Notes under the pieces: generated by a model
What the model was told of the DNA's origin: nothing
The model's database searches: none
The model's input: the letters and a program-made list of their open reading frames with translations, nothing else
Assembly: GCF_000004825.1 (NCBI RefSeq)
Contig: NW_008805070.1
Span: forward strand, 1 to 64,000
Reading direction: 5' to 3'
Length of the DNA stretch: 64,000 bases
Source: Heterostelium album PN500
Lineage: Eukaryota > Evosea > Eumycetozoa > Acytosteliales > Acytosteliaceae
Shown here: one piece after another, positions 44,823 to 55,037 of the stretch
Layout: every line of letters begins with the position of its first letter
How positions within the stretch are numbered: position 1 is the first letter of the stretch
Position numbers and translations under genes: made by a program

Positions 44823-45130
44823 TTTTGTTTTATTTTTCTTTTTACAAAATGGTTTCCCTATTTGGAATTAAATAATTACTCCAATATTCGCACTCAATCC
44901 AGCAGGACATGTACTATTTTCTGGGAAATCTCAAATTTCAGTCCATTATCGTTCCATTCGTATCCATCTTGACAATGGAATAAATTAAACACTCCTTCAT
45001 CATCACATCGAATAAAATTTTCACATCTATCTGGATCCGGTTTCATACATAAACGAGGAGCGGGGCAACCTTTTGATACTTAGTCACAATCACAACGAGG
45101 ATCACATGACTGAGAATTTACTAAAAGTTA
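44823..45130 (-). pseudogene. chitin-binding type-2 (peritrophin-A) gene copy, broken
   Basis: An inverted copy of the gene at 45713-46074. The second exon reads 'CDPRCDCD', then a TAA (plus-strand 'ctta' near 45080), then 'VSKGCPAPRLC', 'CENFIRCDDEG' and 'FHCQDGYEWNDNG': the six-Cys peritrophin-A pattern. A one-base insertion near 44938 then shifts the frame away from the conserved '(C)DFPENSTCP' ending. No signal-peptide exon is found. It is a pseudogene, but its two ends are nearly identical to the plus-strand copy. Confidence 0.8.
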
Positions 45131-45251
45131 TAAAAATATTTTCAGTAGACTTTTTGTAAATTGGAATAAAAGTGGTAAAAAATCACTTTTCCTACAATAC
45201 ACAAAGATTTATTTATTTTGATTTACAACCGATATAGATCTTTTCATATTT

Positions 45252-45356
45252 AAAAATGTTATTTCATTTTATAGGTTGGGTTTTTTCAAAAATAATGAGA
45301 GAATACAAAAAAGATGTGCAAAAAAAACCCAACCTATAAAATGAAATAACATTTTT
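45252..45356. repeat. perfect 35-bp inverted repeat (hairpin)
   Basis: 45252-45286 and 45322-45356 are exact reverse complements, with a 35-base A-rich spacer. A transcript of either strand would form a 35-bp perfect stem. It sits in the spacer of the larger inverted duplication but is not centred in it. Possible readings are a small-RNA precursor, a miniature inverted-repeat element or a recombination footprint. Confidence 0.9.
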
Positions 45357-45712
45357 TCCATCTGTCATTGAATGGAATTAAACAAGTAGAAATATATATT
45401 AAATCCAAATTAAATTTCTACTTGTCTTAAAGATTGTTGATGTGAGAACTGTGAAAAATCCATTAGAATAATTTCACGTGTTACCCAAAAAAACTATTTT
45501 TATTTTTCAAAAATATTGTTTTCAAACCAATTGGAAAATCTGTCATGTATTTTATTTTTGCAAACCTATCAAATGTGGTGTTTATCTCTATTGCGGGAGG
45601 GATAAAATGAAATTAGACAAATATATATATAATTCATTCAGAGTAAATCTTTTTACATTATTTCACTTTAATAGTATCAATTAGATTACTAAAGAAATAT
45701 TTCTTTTTAAAA

Positions 45713-46074
45713 ATGACATCAAAGATAGTTTTATTATTTTTATTTTTTACAATTGTTATTTTTGGTAAATATTGAAATTGAAATCAACTTTTAAAGTTAA
45801 CCTTTTTATTGAACCAAAATTTAAATTATATAATTAAATAATTAAACTTTTAGTAAATTCTCAGGAATGTGATCCTCGTTGTGATTGTGACAAAGTATCA
45901 AAAGTTTGCCCGGATCCTCGAAATTGTAAGAAACCAAATCCAGATGGTTGTGACAGTTATATTGAATGTGATGATGGACTGTATTATGAAGTCTATTGTC
46001 AAGAGGGTTTATATTGGAATAATAATGGACAAATTTGTGATTTCCCAGAAAATAGTACATGTCCGCTGGATTGA
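45713..46074 (+). CDS. small secreted chitin-binding type-2 protein
   Basis: Exon 1 (45713-45764) encodes a signal peptide (MTSKIVLLFLFFTIVIF). A GT-AG intron of 89 bases leads to exon 2 (45854-46074), for 90 residues in all. The mature part has 'CDPRCDCDKVSKVCPDPRNC' and then the peritrophin-A/CBM14 pattern: 'NPDGCDSYIECDDG', 'VYCQEGLYWNNNGQICDFP' and a final Cys. Such domains bind chitin or similar glycans; here they might bind cell-wall or slime polymers, or microbial chitin. Compared with its inverted copy, one base is missing near the end, so the protein stops at 'CPLD' instead of continuing for about ten residues. Confidence 0.75.
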
Positions 46075-46236
46075 GAGCGAATATTGGAGTAATCATTTAA
46101 TTCCAAATAGGGAAACCATTTTGTAAAAAGAAAAATAAAAAAAAATAAAAAATCGCCAGGAATTCAACAGTGAAGTGCTAATCCAATGTTTTTTTTTTTT
46201 TTTCATCATTTTTGTTCGAAATCAGCACTATCACTC

Positions 46237-47224
46237 ATGTTGAAACAAACATTAAATAATTTATTGTTAAAGAAGATTCAACAATATCAATAATATTAAT
46301 ATTATTGGCACTTGTATTACGAATCAATCAAAGAAGTTATGTTCAAATAGTTTAAGATTGACAACAACAACATCATCATCATCATCAGTAAGAACCTATT
46401 ATACACGTGTGTCAGCCATCAATCAGTACAATGGTAATGTAGTCTGCATTGATTCACGTGCTAAAAAAGGTGGTGGTGGTGGTGGCGGTAAGAATGACAA
46501 AAAAGAGAAAGAAGTAGCTTATGACTCTGTGAAGGATGTCGATCTCAACACTATGAAGTCATCGTGCGATGCCACCGTCGACTTTCTTCGTAGAGGATTC
46601 GGTAATATCCGTTGTGGAAGAACCGGACCTGAACTTCTTGATCTCATCACCGTAGAGACACCGAACGGTCCAATGTCAATGAATCAAATTGCAATGGTTA
46701 CCATCAAAGATCCATTAACCTTACATCTTACTCTATTCGATCCATCTGTAAGTTTTTTTTCTTTAAAATCAATCGATTGCTATCATGTTAATTTATTAAC
46801 CATATTGTTATATGTTTATAGCTATTAAAACATGTTGAAAAAGCATTAAGATCTAGATCAGATCTTGGAATGAGTCCACAGATTCAAGATCAATTTATTA
46901 AATTAACATTACCAAAGTATGTTTAATCAAACAATAACTAACTAGTTATTTAAGGTTACTAATCTATTTCTTTAATAAATCAATAGACCAACACAAGAAC
47001 TTAGACAAAATCTTATTAAATCGGTTAATAACTTGAGTGAACAAGCAAAGGTTAGCATTAGAAGACACAGAAAAGAAGGAATGGATTTGATAAAGAAGAA
47101 ATACAAATTGATCAAAGACGACGAGCAAAAGATTGATAAGAACGTTCAAAAGATCACCGATGACTACATTGCAACTCTTACTAAACTGACAGATGCTAAA
47201 ATTAAAGAGATCAATACAAATTAA
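46237..47224 (+). CDS. mitochondrial ribosome recycling factor
   Basis: Three exons (to 46747, 46822-46916, 46987-47224). The core matches RRF: 'DATVDFLRRGFGNIRCGRTG', 'PELLDLITVETPNGPMSMNQ', 'LTLPKPTQELRQNLIKSVNN' and 'KVSIRRHRKEGMDLIKK'. The Arg in 'VSIRRHR' is the residue that contacts ribosomal RNA. RRF splits post-termination ribosomes with EF-G2; eukaryotic copies serve mitochondria. The long open frame has no ATG near its start. An ATG at 46237 begins a presequence-like peptide but is one base out of frame with the rest, at about 46268-46271. Either a short unseen intron or an indel explains this. Confidence 0.85.
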
Positions 47225-47459
47225 ACATCAAACAAAGTCGTTTAAATATAATTAAATAAATATAATTTGTTAACCTTGTTAATAATTATATTATATGTTA
47301 CAATATAATATAAAGTGTACAAAACAATATATAGTTTGATTTTCAATTGAAAGTTTGTTTAACTCTTATAATATTTTTATATACTAATTAACTAATATTA
47401 TCTAATCTAGATATTAAATTCTTTTTTGTATATATATATAATAAAATACACTACTAATA

Positions 47460-47540
47460 TTAAGATGAATTTGCAGTTTCCTCATTATTATGACTATTAT
47501 GATAATGACCATCTGCTTTTTCATATATTAATAAATCTAA

Positions 47541-47583
<43 letters not shown>

Positions 47584-49842
47584 TTAATTATATTAGTTAC
47601 AAATTTGTAATTTAAACATAAACTAATTATTACTAACTAAAAACTTACAAGCTTGTTTATCAGTGTTACCACCGAAACTATCGTGATAAGCCTCTTTCTG
47701 TGAAGTATAGGAAATATTGGAACCATCACATTTAAACCATTGTTTACGTCGTCGGATGTAAAGATAGAAATGACCGTTGTCGTAGGATTCCTGTGTCGAG
47801 CCGGTGTGACACAAGATACCCTTGATGCGGTACTTTGTTTGGTTGACTGGGATGAATTTCTTTGGGAAGGTGAAACGGTCACATACCTTGACGGTGCGGT
47901 GGTGCTCTGGTTGGTAGTCGGTTCGGTCAAGCTGTATGATAAAGATATCGGGCATATTCTCAAACGTGATGATAGTCTCAAAAGTATTATTGCCAAACAC
48001 CTCGATATTGTGCTGATAGACCTTCAACGATTCCTCCAAAGAAATGAAACCTTTGACCGGTAGTATTATATTTACAAACTTTTCATTGTGTGTCTTTACC
48101 GACTCGATATTTCCCTGTTTATCTAAAATCACCGATGTCTGTGATAAATCACCTTCAAATATTTGATTTATACATATGTTTTGTTCATAATTTGTTATTT
48201 TCGAAATCTATTTAAATAGACAAGAAAAAGTTAATTAGTTATAAATAATAATAATAATAATAATAATAACAATACTAAATCTTATAATAATAATAATAAT
48301 CATACTCTAGATATCTCTTCAATTAAAGAACATAAAATGATGTTAAGAATCTCTGCAGAGTCTGAACAATGACCGATCATAGTTTGTAGTGGATTCAACT
48401 CTGTTGTCTGCGAACCCATTTCCATTGTTGTAAATATATTAGCAAGACATTGTGTAAATGGAAATCCAATTCTACCTCTAAGTTTTAAAAGTACCTATGA
48501 TATTATTATATAACGTATTGTTAGTATCATTATATCTATATTCGATCGAAAAGATAATAATAATAATAATAATTACTTGTTTTAATGGTGATATATGATA
48601 TAATAATTGAACAACAGATAAAAGTGAACAATTGTTGTCGGATTCGGCTAGACCTACTAGACCTGTTCGTACCCAAGAGGCAGATGCATCGGAGACACGA
48701 AGTGGACCGTCGTTGTTGATCAACAGTCGCGGTCCTTGTGTAGATGATGAGAATATACGTGTGCCTTTCTCCCAGTAGATACCCGAGTTATTGTTGCTCA
48801 TGATGACATATTTGTATTCGAATTTGATGGGTTGCGGTGCGTATAGTTGTCCAATCCACAAGGTATAAGGTATTCCAACCTGAGCGATTGGAATCATCTG
48901 TATTGAATTCTGTAGATCCGATCCAAAGAACTGGCTGACCAACAGGATCGAATGACAATCGGTATTTCCCTCGTCGGTGACAATGAATGTACATATCTGT
49001 GCTGGATAGATAGGAAGTGGATGGGGATCCAGTGGATGCAAGAAACAATACTCTCGCTCACACATCATATATTGATTGTTGCTATTGAGTCGACTGCTGC
49101 TGGCGGTACTACTGCCACCGGGTGATGACGAGTAGGAATAGGAATTGAATGTCAATGTCGATTGTAGCTGTTGTTGTTGATAGTTATTGAGTTGCAGTTG
49201 TTGATCCAACATTGGAAGTATCGGCTGATTCGACTGGAAGTCGAGCGTTGGACACACTCCGTTGCCGCCATTCCACTCATCGCGAATCTCAATGAAGATG
49301 TCGTCGGACGACGACGAATGACTGTTGGGATCGGACCAGAGCATGAACGAAACTTTATGATTACGATCGGATTCCCAGTTGGTCTGGTAGTTTCCATAGA
49401 GAATGTATTTGTACTCGATGTCGATGTACTGCGGAGACACTCCCTTGAGGATGGGTGAGAGTGATTGATTACTATTGAGATGGAATGACGATGACGACGA
49501 CGACGCTGCACTACTGCTTGTCGGTGTCGAACTAGCACTATCGTTATCAGAGTCATCGTTGTCATTGTCGTTGCTGTCCGCAGCTATACCGTTGTCTTGA
49601 TTGCTGTTACTACGCATCAAACCGAACGACGGTTCCAAACGGAATTGATTCTTTGGCAGCGAGCTTGGTAGTCCTTCACAGTGATACTCGCCAATCCACC
49701 AGTCGCCTTCAGTCCACTTCATCTCAATGCCGACCTCGGGATTCCAATATCCCAGGCCTGGCACCGATCCTGCAATCTTTAGATACTGTCCATATTCAAC
49801 TTTTTTCTGTACATAAAACTTTATAATTATTCTTTTCTTCAT
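47460..49842 (-). CDS. CBM20-CBM20-ubiquitin protease fusion
   Basis: Four exons (49842-48577, 48494-48306, 48207-47649, 47536-47460) give 696 residues. Two starch/glycogen-binding CBM20-type modules come first: 'QYLKIAGSVPGLGYWNPEVG' with 'KYILYGNYQTNWESD', then 'PIKFEYKYVIMSNNNSGIYWE'. A Ser/Asp-rich linker separates them. A USP domain follows, from the Cys box 'GLVGLAESDNNCSLLSVVQ' to the His box 'SYDNGHFYLYIRRRKQWFKC' and the usual ending 'AYLLIYEKAD'. The catalytic Cys and His are both present, but the Cys box is diverged (DNNC for GNTC). A carbohydrate-tethered deubiquitinase acting on glycogen-associated proteins is one reading. A (GA)n run lies in the last intron. Confidence 0.85.
47541..47580. 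repeat. (GA)n microsatellite in an intron
   Basis: About 40 bases of GA repeats directly at the acceptor side of the last intron of the CBM20-USP gene. On the coding strand this is a CT-rich polypyrimidine tract, so length changes could affect splicing. Confidence 0.9.
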
Positions 49843-51207
49843 ATTTTCAATTTGAAGAGTAGAGAGAAAGAGAATTGAAAAGTATTCTAAATGAAAAAAT
49901 TAGATATCTAATTAAAAATGAAAAAACTAAAATTAAAAAATCATAAAAAAAAAAAAAAAACTAAAAATAGAAAACAAATGATTAGATAGATATCTATTTA
50001 TGATTGATTTGATTTGATTTGATATGATTTGATTTGATTTACAAAAAGAAAAACTAATATATATTACATAAATAGATTCGATTTCGATTTGGTTGTTGGA
50101 GAAAAAAAGATAAACAAAAAAATATACTTATAAATAACGAAATAAACAAAAAAAAAAAACAAATAAAGTTTATTAATAAAAAAGTGAAAAAAAATAACTT
50201 AAATTTTCGATATTAACAACCAACTAATTTTTGATGAATAAAAGGAAAGGTGTCGCCTACTAAATGATTAACAACACCTTTTCAAAAAATAATTAAATTT
50301 CAATTTTTTCGTGGGAAATTTAAAAATTCGAAATAAATCGAAATCATTTTCCAATTTAGATTATTTTTTGTTACAATAATGATTAATTTTTTTCGATGCT
50401 GATTGTGGGGTTCTTCACAAAATTTTTTTATAAGTCAACGCATAGAGATAAATAATAAAATAAAATATCAAACCTTGTTTGATTTTAAAATTAGATAAAT
50501 AGAAAGCATTTAAAATATAAAGTTGTTTTATTCTTTTAAAAAAATTGAAGAGTTTGTATTCCACTCAAATGTCAGGTAAGAATGTAAATGTTGACGGCTT
50601 AGCAGATGATACCCAGATACTGAAAGTATTCAAAGAGAAAGAACGGAAAAGGCCACTGAGGTGCTGTTGCGGACAGTTTTATCTTCGGAACCATAACATT
50701 GCTAGATACATACTACTTCTTGAGTTTCTCAGTATTCTATATCGATTCCGACGGGTTGTATTCCAGTTCATTAAATTTACTAATTTTTCAAAATAAAAAA
50801 TGTGAAACAACCTCATTATACAATTAATTAAATAAAGTTTAATATTATCTAACAAGTTAATTTTTTTTTTTTAAATATTGGTTTTATTTGAGATTGATTT
50901 TATATAAATATTTAATACTAATACATATCTATATATCATCAAATTTTAATTTTACAATAAAAAAACAAAAAATTTTAAATTATCATAAAGATAACAAAAT
51001 TAAACAAAACTAAAAATATATAAATAAAGTTTATTTATTATTAGTCTAATAATAGACTTTTGATGAGAAACAGAAAATCGAGAAGCCAGAAGTTTTTGTC
51101 TCCCTTTGTATAAAAAATAATTCGCGAAAATTTTAAAAAAAAACAAATCTTTTAATTTAATTTGTGTATTTTTTTAGTTTCATTAATACAGATATAGATT
51201 ATTAAAG
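49843..51207. other. long AT-rich region upstream of two divergent genes
   Basis: Contains promoters for the CBM20-USP gene (left) and HSBP1 (right). A short tandem of 'gatttgatttgat' units lies at about 50010-50040, an 8-9-bp hairpin at 50247-50283 ('aaaggtgt ... acacctttt'), and a 6-bp stem 'agtctaataatagact' near 51040. An ORF with ATG 50569 (75 codons, Cys/Arg-rich middle 'RPLRCCCGQFYLRNHN') could be a small exon or a decayed gene. It is not recognised. Confidence 0.45.
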
Positions 51208-51763
51208 ATGGACGAAAAGAATCAACAAGCACAACAAGCACAACAACAGCAACAACAGCCACAAGCACAAGCTCAAGGTCAACAAATGGATGCTCTTGAT
51301 ATGTCAACTTTCGTACAAACACTGCTAGAGCAAATGGTAAGATAGTATTAGTAGTTTATATAAGTCGTAGAGCTATCACTATGACTTTAGTTTGTTATTC
51401 AATCGTAAAACACAGATAAAATTAGTCTAACATTAGTTTTTTCTGTAAAAATAAACAACCAACAACAACAGCAATCTAGATTTGAATCTATGTCTGATTC
51501 GATTTTAAAGAGAAGTAAGTTCTTATTTTTAAATATACAAAGATATCATATAATCTAATAGTTAATTCATTCATTCATTCATTTAAATGAAACTCTTTAA
51601 ATAAATAGTTGATGAAATGGGTAGCAGAATAGATGAATTAGATAAATCGATAAGTGATTTGATGAACCATGCAAATATACCACCAAATTCTGTACCATCT
51701 CAAACATCAACAACACAATCATCAGCATCAACATCAACAGATCAAAAAACTGAAAATCAATAA
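51208..51763 (+). CDS. hsbp1: heat shock factor-binding protein 1
   Basis: Three exons (51208-51336, 51472-51514, 51609-51763) give 108 residues. After a Gln/Ala-rich start, the core 'MSTFVQTLLEQM', 'QSRFESMSDSIL' and 'IDEMGSRIDELDKSISDLM' is the coiled coil of HSBP1, which forms trimers and is known to restrain HSF1; HSBP1 has also been tied to WASH complex assembly in Dictyostelium. The tail is Ser/Thr/Gln-rich. All heptad hydrophobic positions look kept. Confidence 0.92.
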
Positions 51764-51860
51764 TAATATATATATAAATAACATAAACAAAAAACAAACA
51801 AAAAAAAAAAGTTTAAATATTAAATAAAAGTAATTGTATTTTGTAGATTAATCAAATCAA

Positions 51861-53805
51861 TCAATTATCTCTATTTATTTGATCTATTTGATTATTATCT
51901 AATCCAACTACTTGTTTCTGAAGTAATTCTTGATTCTTTGCTTGCTCTCGTTGTGCAAGATGTGGGTTGAGTGTTGAATTGAAGAGTTCCGGTCGTTGCT
52001 TAAAGAGATAGGCACGACCACTGTTGATTAGCTTTGTGAGTGGTCGAATCGATGTCTCTGAAGTGAATAGCTGGAATTCGTGGGCGATCTCACGACACAG
52101 CTGCTCTTGCTTCTTGGTACGTGTTTTCAGTTCGTGTTCGAGTGTCTCGTCGCGTGACTCTTCAAATGTGTGACGTGGCATGCTAAACTGCTCGATGATC
52201 GTGTCGACTGTTGAGCGAAGTGGCTGCTGAATGGCGAACGGGTCGACAAACGCTGCGGGCACCGCGCCGTTAATCAACTCCTCCGGCGACGGAGCAGCCG
52301 CCGACTGTGGTATATACTTGGCTACCTCTTTCGGCAGTGGATGCAGTGCAAGCCATCTTGTAGACGGACTCTTCTTGAACCAAATTGCCTGTCGCCTACT
52401 ATAAGATCTTGTAGCCGATTGAAATTCCATTAAAAAGTTTATTGTATCTATTATACCTATATCTGACTATAAATATATGTTATCAATTGTTGATAACATG
52501 TTAGATATTAAATAAATACTAATTAACTAATTAACTAACTACATACATTCATTGGTGTTAGCAATATATTTATACATTGTTTATAACCTATCGATCTTGA
52601 AACTTGAGAGTGTGGAGATAAACCATTTAGCAGTACCTCTACAACCTCTTTTATTAAACCATTCTGTATCATTAGCTCACAACGATGATTCAGTATATGC
52701 ATCAATGAATCTCTTCTTGTCGTTAAATAAAAAGATCTAAAATCATAACTATCATTTACTTCTCTCCCTATTATTATATAAAATTGTTAATCAATCATCA
52801 TATGAGTAGTAGTCAATGAAAATATCTTTTTTATGTACATACGTTGTTTCTTAAAATCTGAATACTTTAAACCGGTTTGAGAATAAATATAAAAGCTTTT
52901 CGCCAATCTTTTATAATCGTTTCTATTAATTGTTGTTGCTGACTCTGGATCTATATCTTTTAAGATGGTTGCACTTTTTAAATAAGGAAAAAACAAAATG
53001 TTTGGTTAGTTACAACTATATAAGTTGTTAAGCTAAGTTAAGTTATAACTTACACTCTATACCAATTGTTTTCGGCTCTTAAACGTTCCTCTATCATTGC
53101 GAGAGTGTTACGTTCCTCTTCGATGTGAATGGGATAGTCGTTGATTCCATTGATGAGACTGTCGATGTAGAAACCACAGCCACCCACGACAATCGGTATT
53201 TTACCACGTGCCAAAATATCGTTGATTGCATTCATTGCCAGCTCGTGATACTGCTTGACATTGAAGTCGTCGTTCAACTCCAGTATGTCAAAGAGATGAT
53301 GAGGCACCTCGTCTATACGACCTTTGTTACTGCCGATGTTTAGATGTTTGTAGATTTGTACCGAGTCGGCACACACGATCTCACCGCCCAGATTCTTGGC
53401 GAGCTGGAGTGCCATCGCCGACTTACCAATACCGGTTGCACCACTGATAATCATAACCTTCTTTTTCAACTCCATCGATGAACTGTCTGTCATTGAAGAT
53501 ATACTATTCGACAGTAGAGTTGATGACGATGACGATGATGTTCCCATTTTCGATCGATATGAGTTATTACCACTACTACCATTACTACCACCACTATTTA
53601 CAAAAACATTAACTTTGTCATTAACGATATTATTTAAAAATTGATGTGGTGGTGGTGGTGGTAGTGTTGATGATGTCGATGATGAATATCCAATACCAAA
53701 CGTCGATTTGCTATTATTTATGAATAGTTTTGATGATATGACATTATTTATGCCACTACAACTCTGCTTTAACATGAAGTTACTACCTCTAAGATAGTAC
53801 ATCAT
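51861..53805 (-). CDS. tRNA isopentenyltransferase (MiaA/TRIT1 family)
   Basis: Four exons can be joined in frame (53805-53054, 52973-52839, 52736-52543, 52462-51861), about 560 residues; the last two donors are uncertain. The P-loop is 'ISGATGIGKSAMAL', followed by 'ADSVQIYKHLNIGSNK', 'PHHLFDIL' and 'IVVGGCGFYIDSLI'. The C-terminal part keeps 'RCELMIQNGLIKEV', 'GYKQCI' and 'SATRSYSRRQAIWFKK'. The enzyme adds dimethylallyl to A37 of tRNAs, and turnover of such tRNAs yields cytokinins, which act as spore signals in D. discoideum (iptA-C genes). A long Ser-rich N-terminal extension may target mitochondria, and about 180 residues follow the last conserved motif. Confidence 0.85.
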
Positions 53806-55037
53806 TTGTTTCTTTACAAAAGTTGAAATGTTCTGTGTAATGTTGTTGAAAACAAATTAATTGATGGACATTAATTTATCGACAAATTTTCTCCTTTTTA
53901 ATTTTTTTTTTTTTTTTTTGCAAAACTATGATGTTAAAATTAAATAAATCGGATCTTGTCTAATAATATCTGTTATAAAAAAATGACAATTTATTAACTT
54001 TGATTTTGTTTTTTTAACTTCTCACATTTAAATTTATTGTAATTCTCAAATACCACATAGGATTGTAAATATAAGATTCATAATTTGATCTCTACAGTAT
54101 CTGCCTTTAGTGATGAAAACGAGATGTTTGTTCAGTAATGAAAGTTTAACCAAAATTAATATTCTAAATTGAACTTAATAATATTTGTTTATTTTTTTAG
54201 GTTTTGATATAGTCCCAATGTAAAAACCCAAATATAGAAATTGTGATCAATTACAATTGTACTTCTATTATCTTAAAGACATCAGATACTTTTTTAGATC
54301 AATTAAGATATTTCCTCTTCTTTTTTGTTCTGATATTTCATAATTTTAAAAACTGTTAAAAATAAGGTTGAATAATAGAATAAAAGAAAAGAGAGACAAG
54401 AATGATCATTCATTTTTTAGTATTGTTTGTAAATCAACAACAACAACTGCAAACATCACGATACCTTTAACAAAAAAAGTAAATGTTTAATTTGATTTTA
54501 ATAAATTGCCCATTACAATGATGAAAAAAAAATGTAGAGAGCAGATTTTTTTAAATAATTTAAAATAAAAATAGAAAAGGAAAGTACTGTCGTCACAAAA
54601 GGAGGTAACTTTAAAAAAAAAAAAAAAAAAATCTATTATTTTATTTTAAAGTATTTTTTTTTTTTTTGACAATGTTGTTTTTTTCTTCGATTCAGAAGAA
54701 ATCCGACCGCATATTTGAGTGAGTGTGTGTGAGGTTGTCAAGTGAAGATTGCGGCTCAAAAATCAAAAGAAACAGACAGAATTTACAAACTTTCAGGCGT
54801 GCCTTATCTCAATTCATACCCACCACATCGATTCCTCTAAAATCCAAACCACCATTTCCTTTATCAACAATTCTCTCTAAACTTTTGATTCCTCTAACAA
54901 CACAATAACAAAAATCAACAAATCATTTTATCATTTCATTTGCTAGAAATTATATTATCTCTTCTCTCTTCACTATTTTTATCTCACTTATCAAATGATT
55001 TGATTTATAACTACTAGTTTTATTTGAAAGAAGAAAA
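53806..55037. other. long intergenic region between divergent genes
   Basis: About 1.2 kb with A and T tracts (for example near 53900, 54612-54630 and 54650-54668). From 54690 to 55037 the sequence is less extreme and C/A-rich, as expected for a 5' UTR and promoter of the CLN5-like gene. A 61-codon ORF here (54723-54908) lacks coding character. Confidence 0.45.

Larger units (their letters stand above)
44823..46145. repeat. large inverted duplication around the chitin-binding genes
   Basis: The arms are about 44823-45130 and 45845-46145, with about 710 bases between. The outer ends, spanning the last codons and 3' flank (for example 'ccaaatagggaaaccatttt'), differ at only one or two positions over more than 60 bases. 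The inner coding ends are also almost identical, whereas the central roughly 150 bases have diverged heavily. Confidence 0.8.

Noticed and set aside
49171-49458. Plus-strand ORF of 95 codons
   Set aside because: Antisense to the CBM20 region of the CBM20-USP gene.
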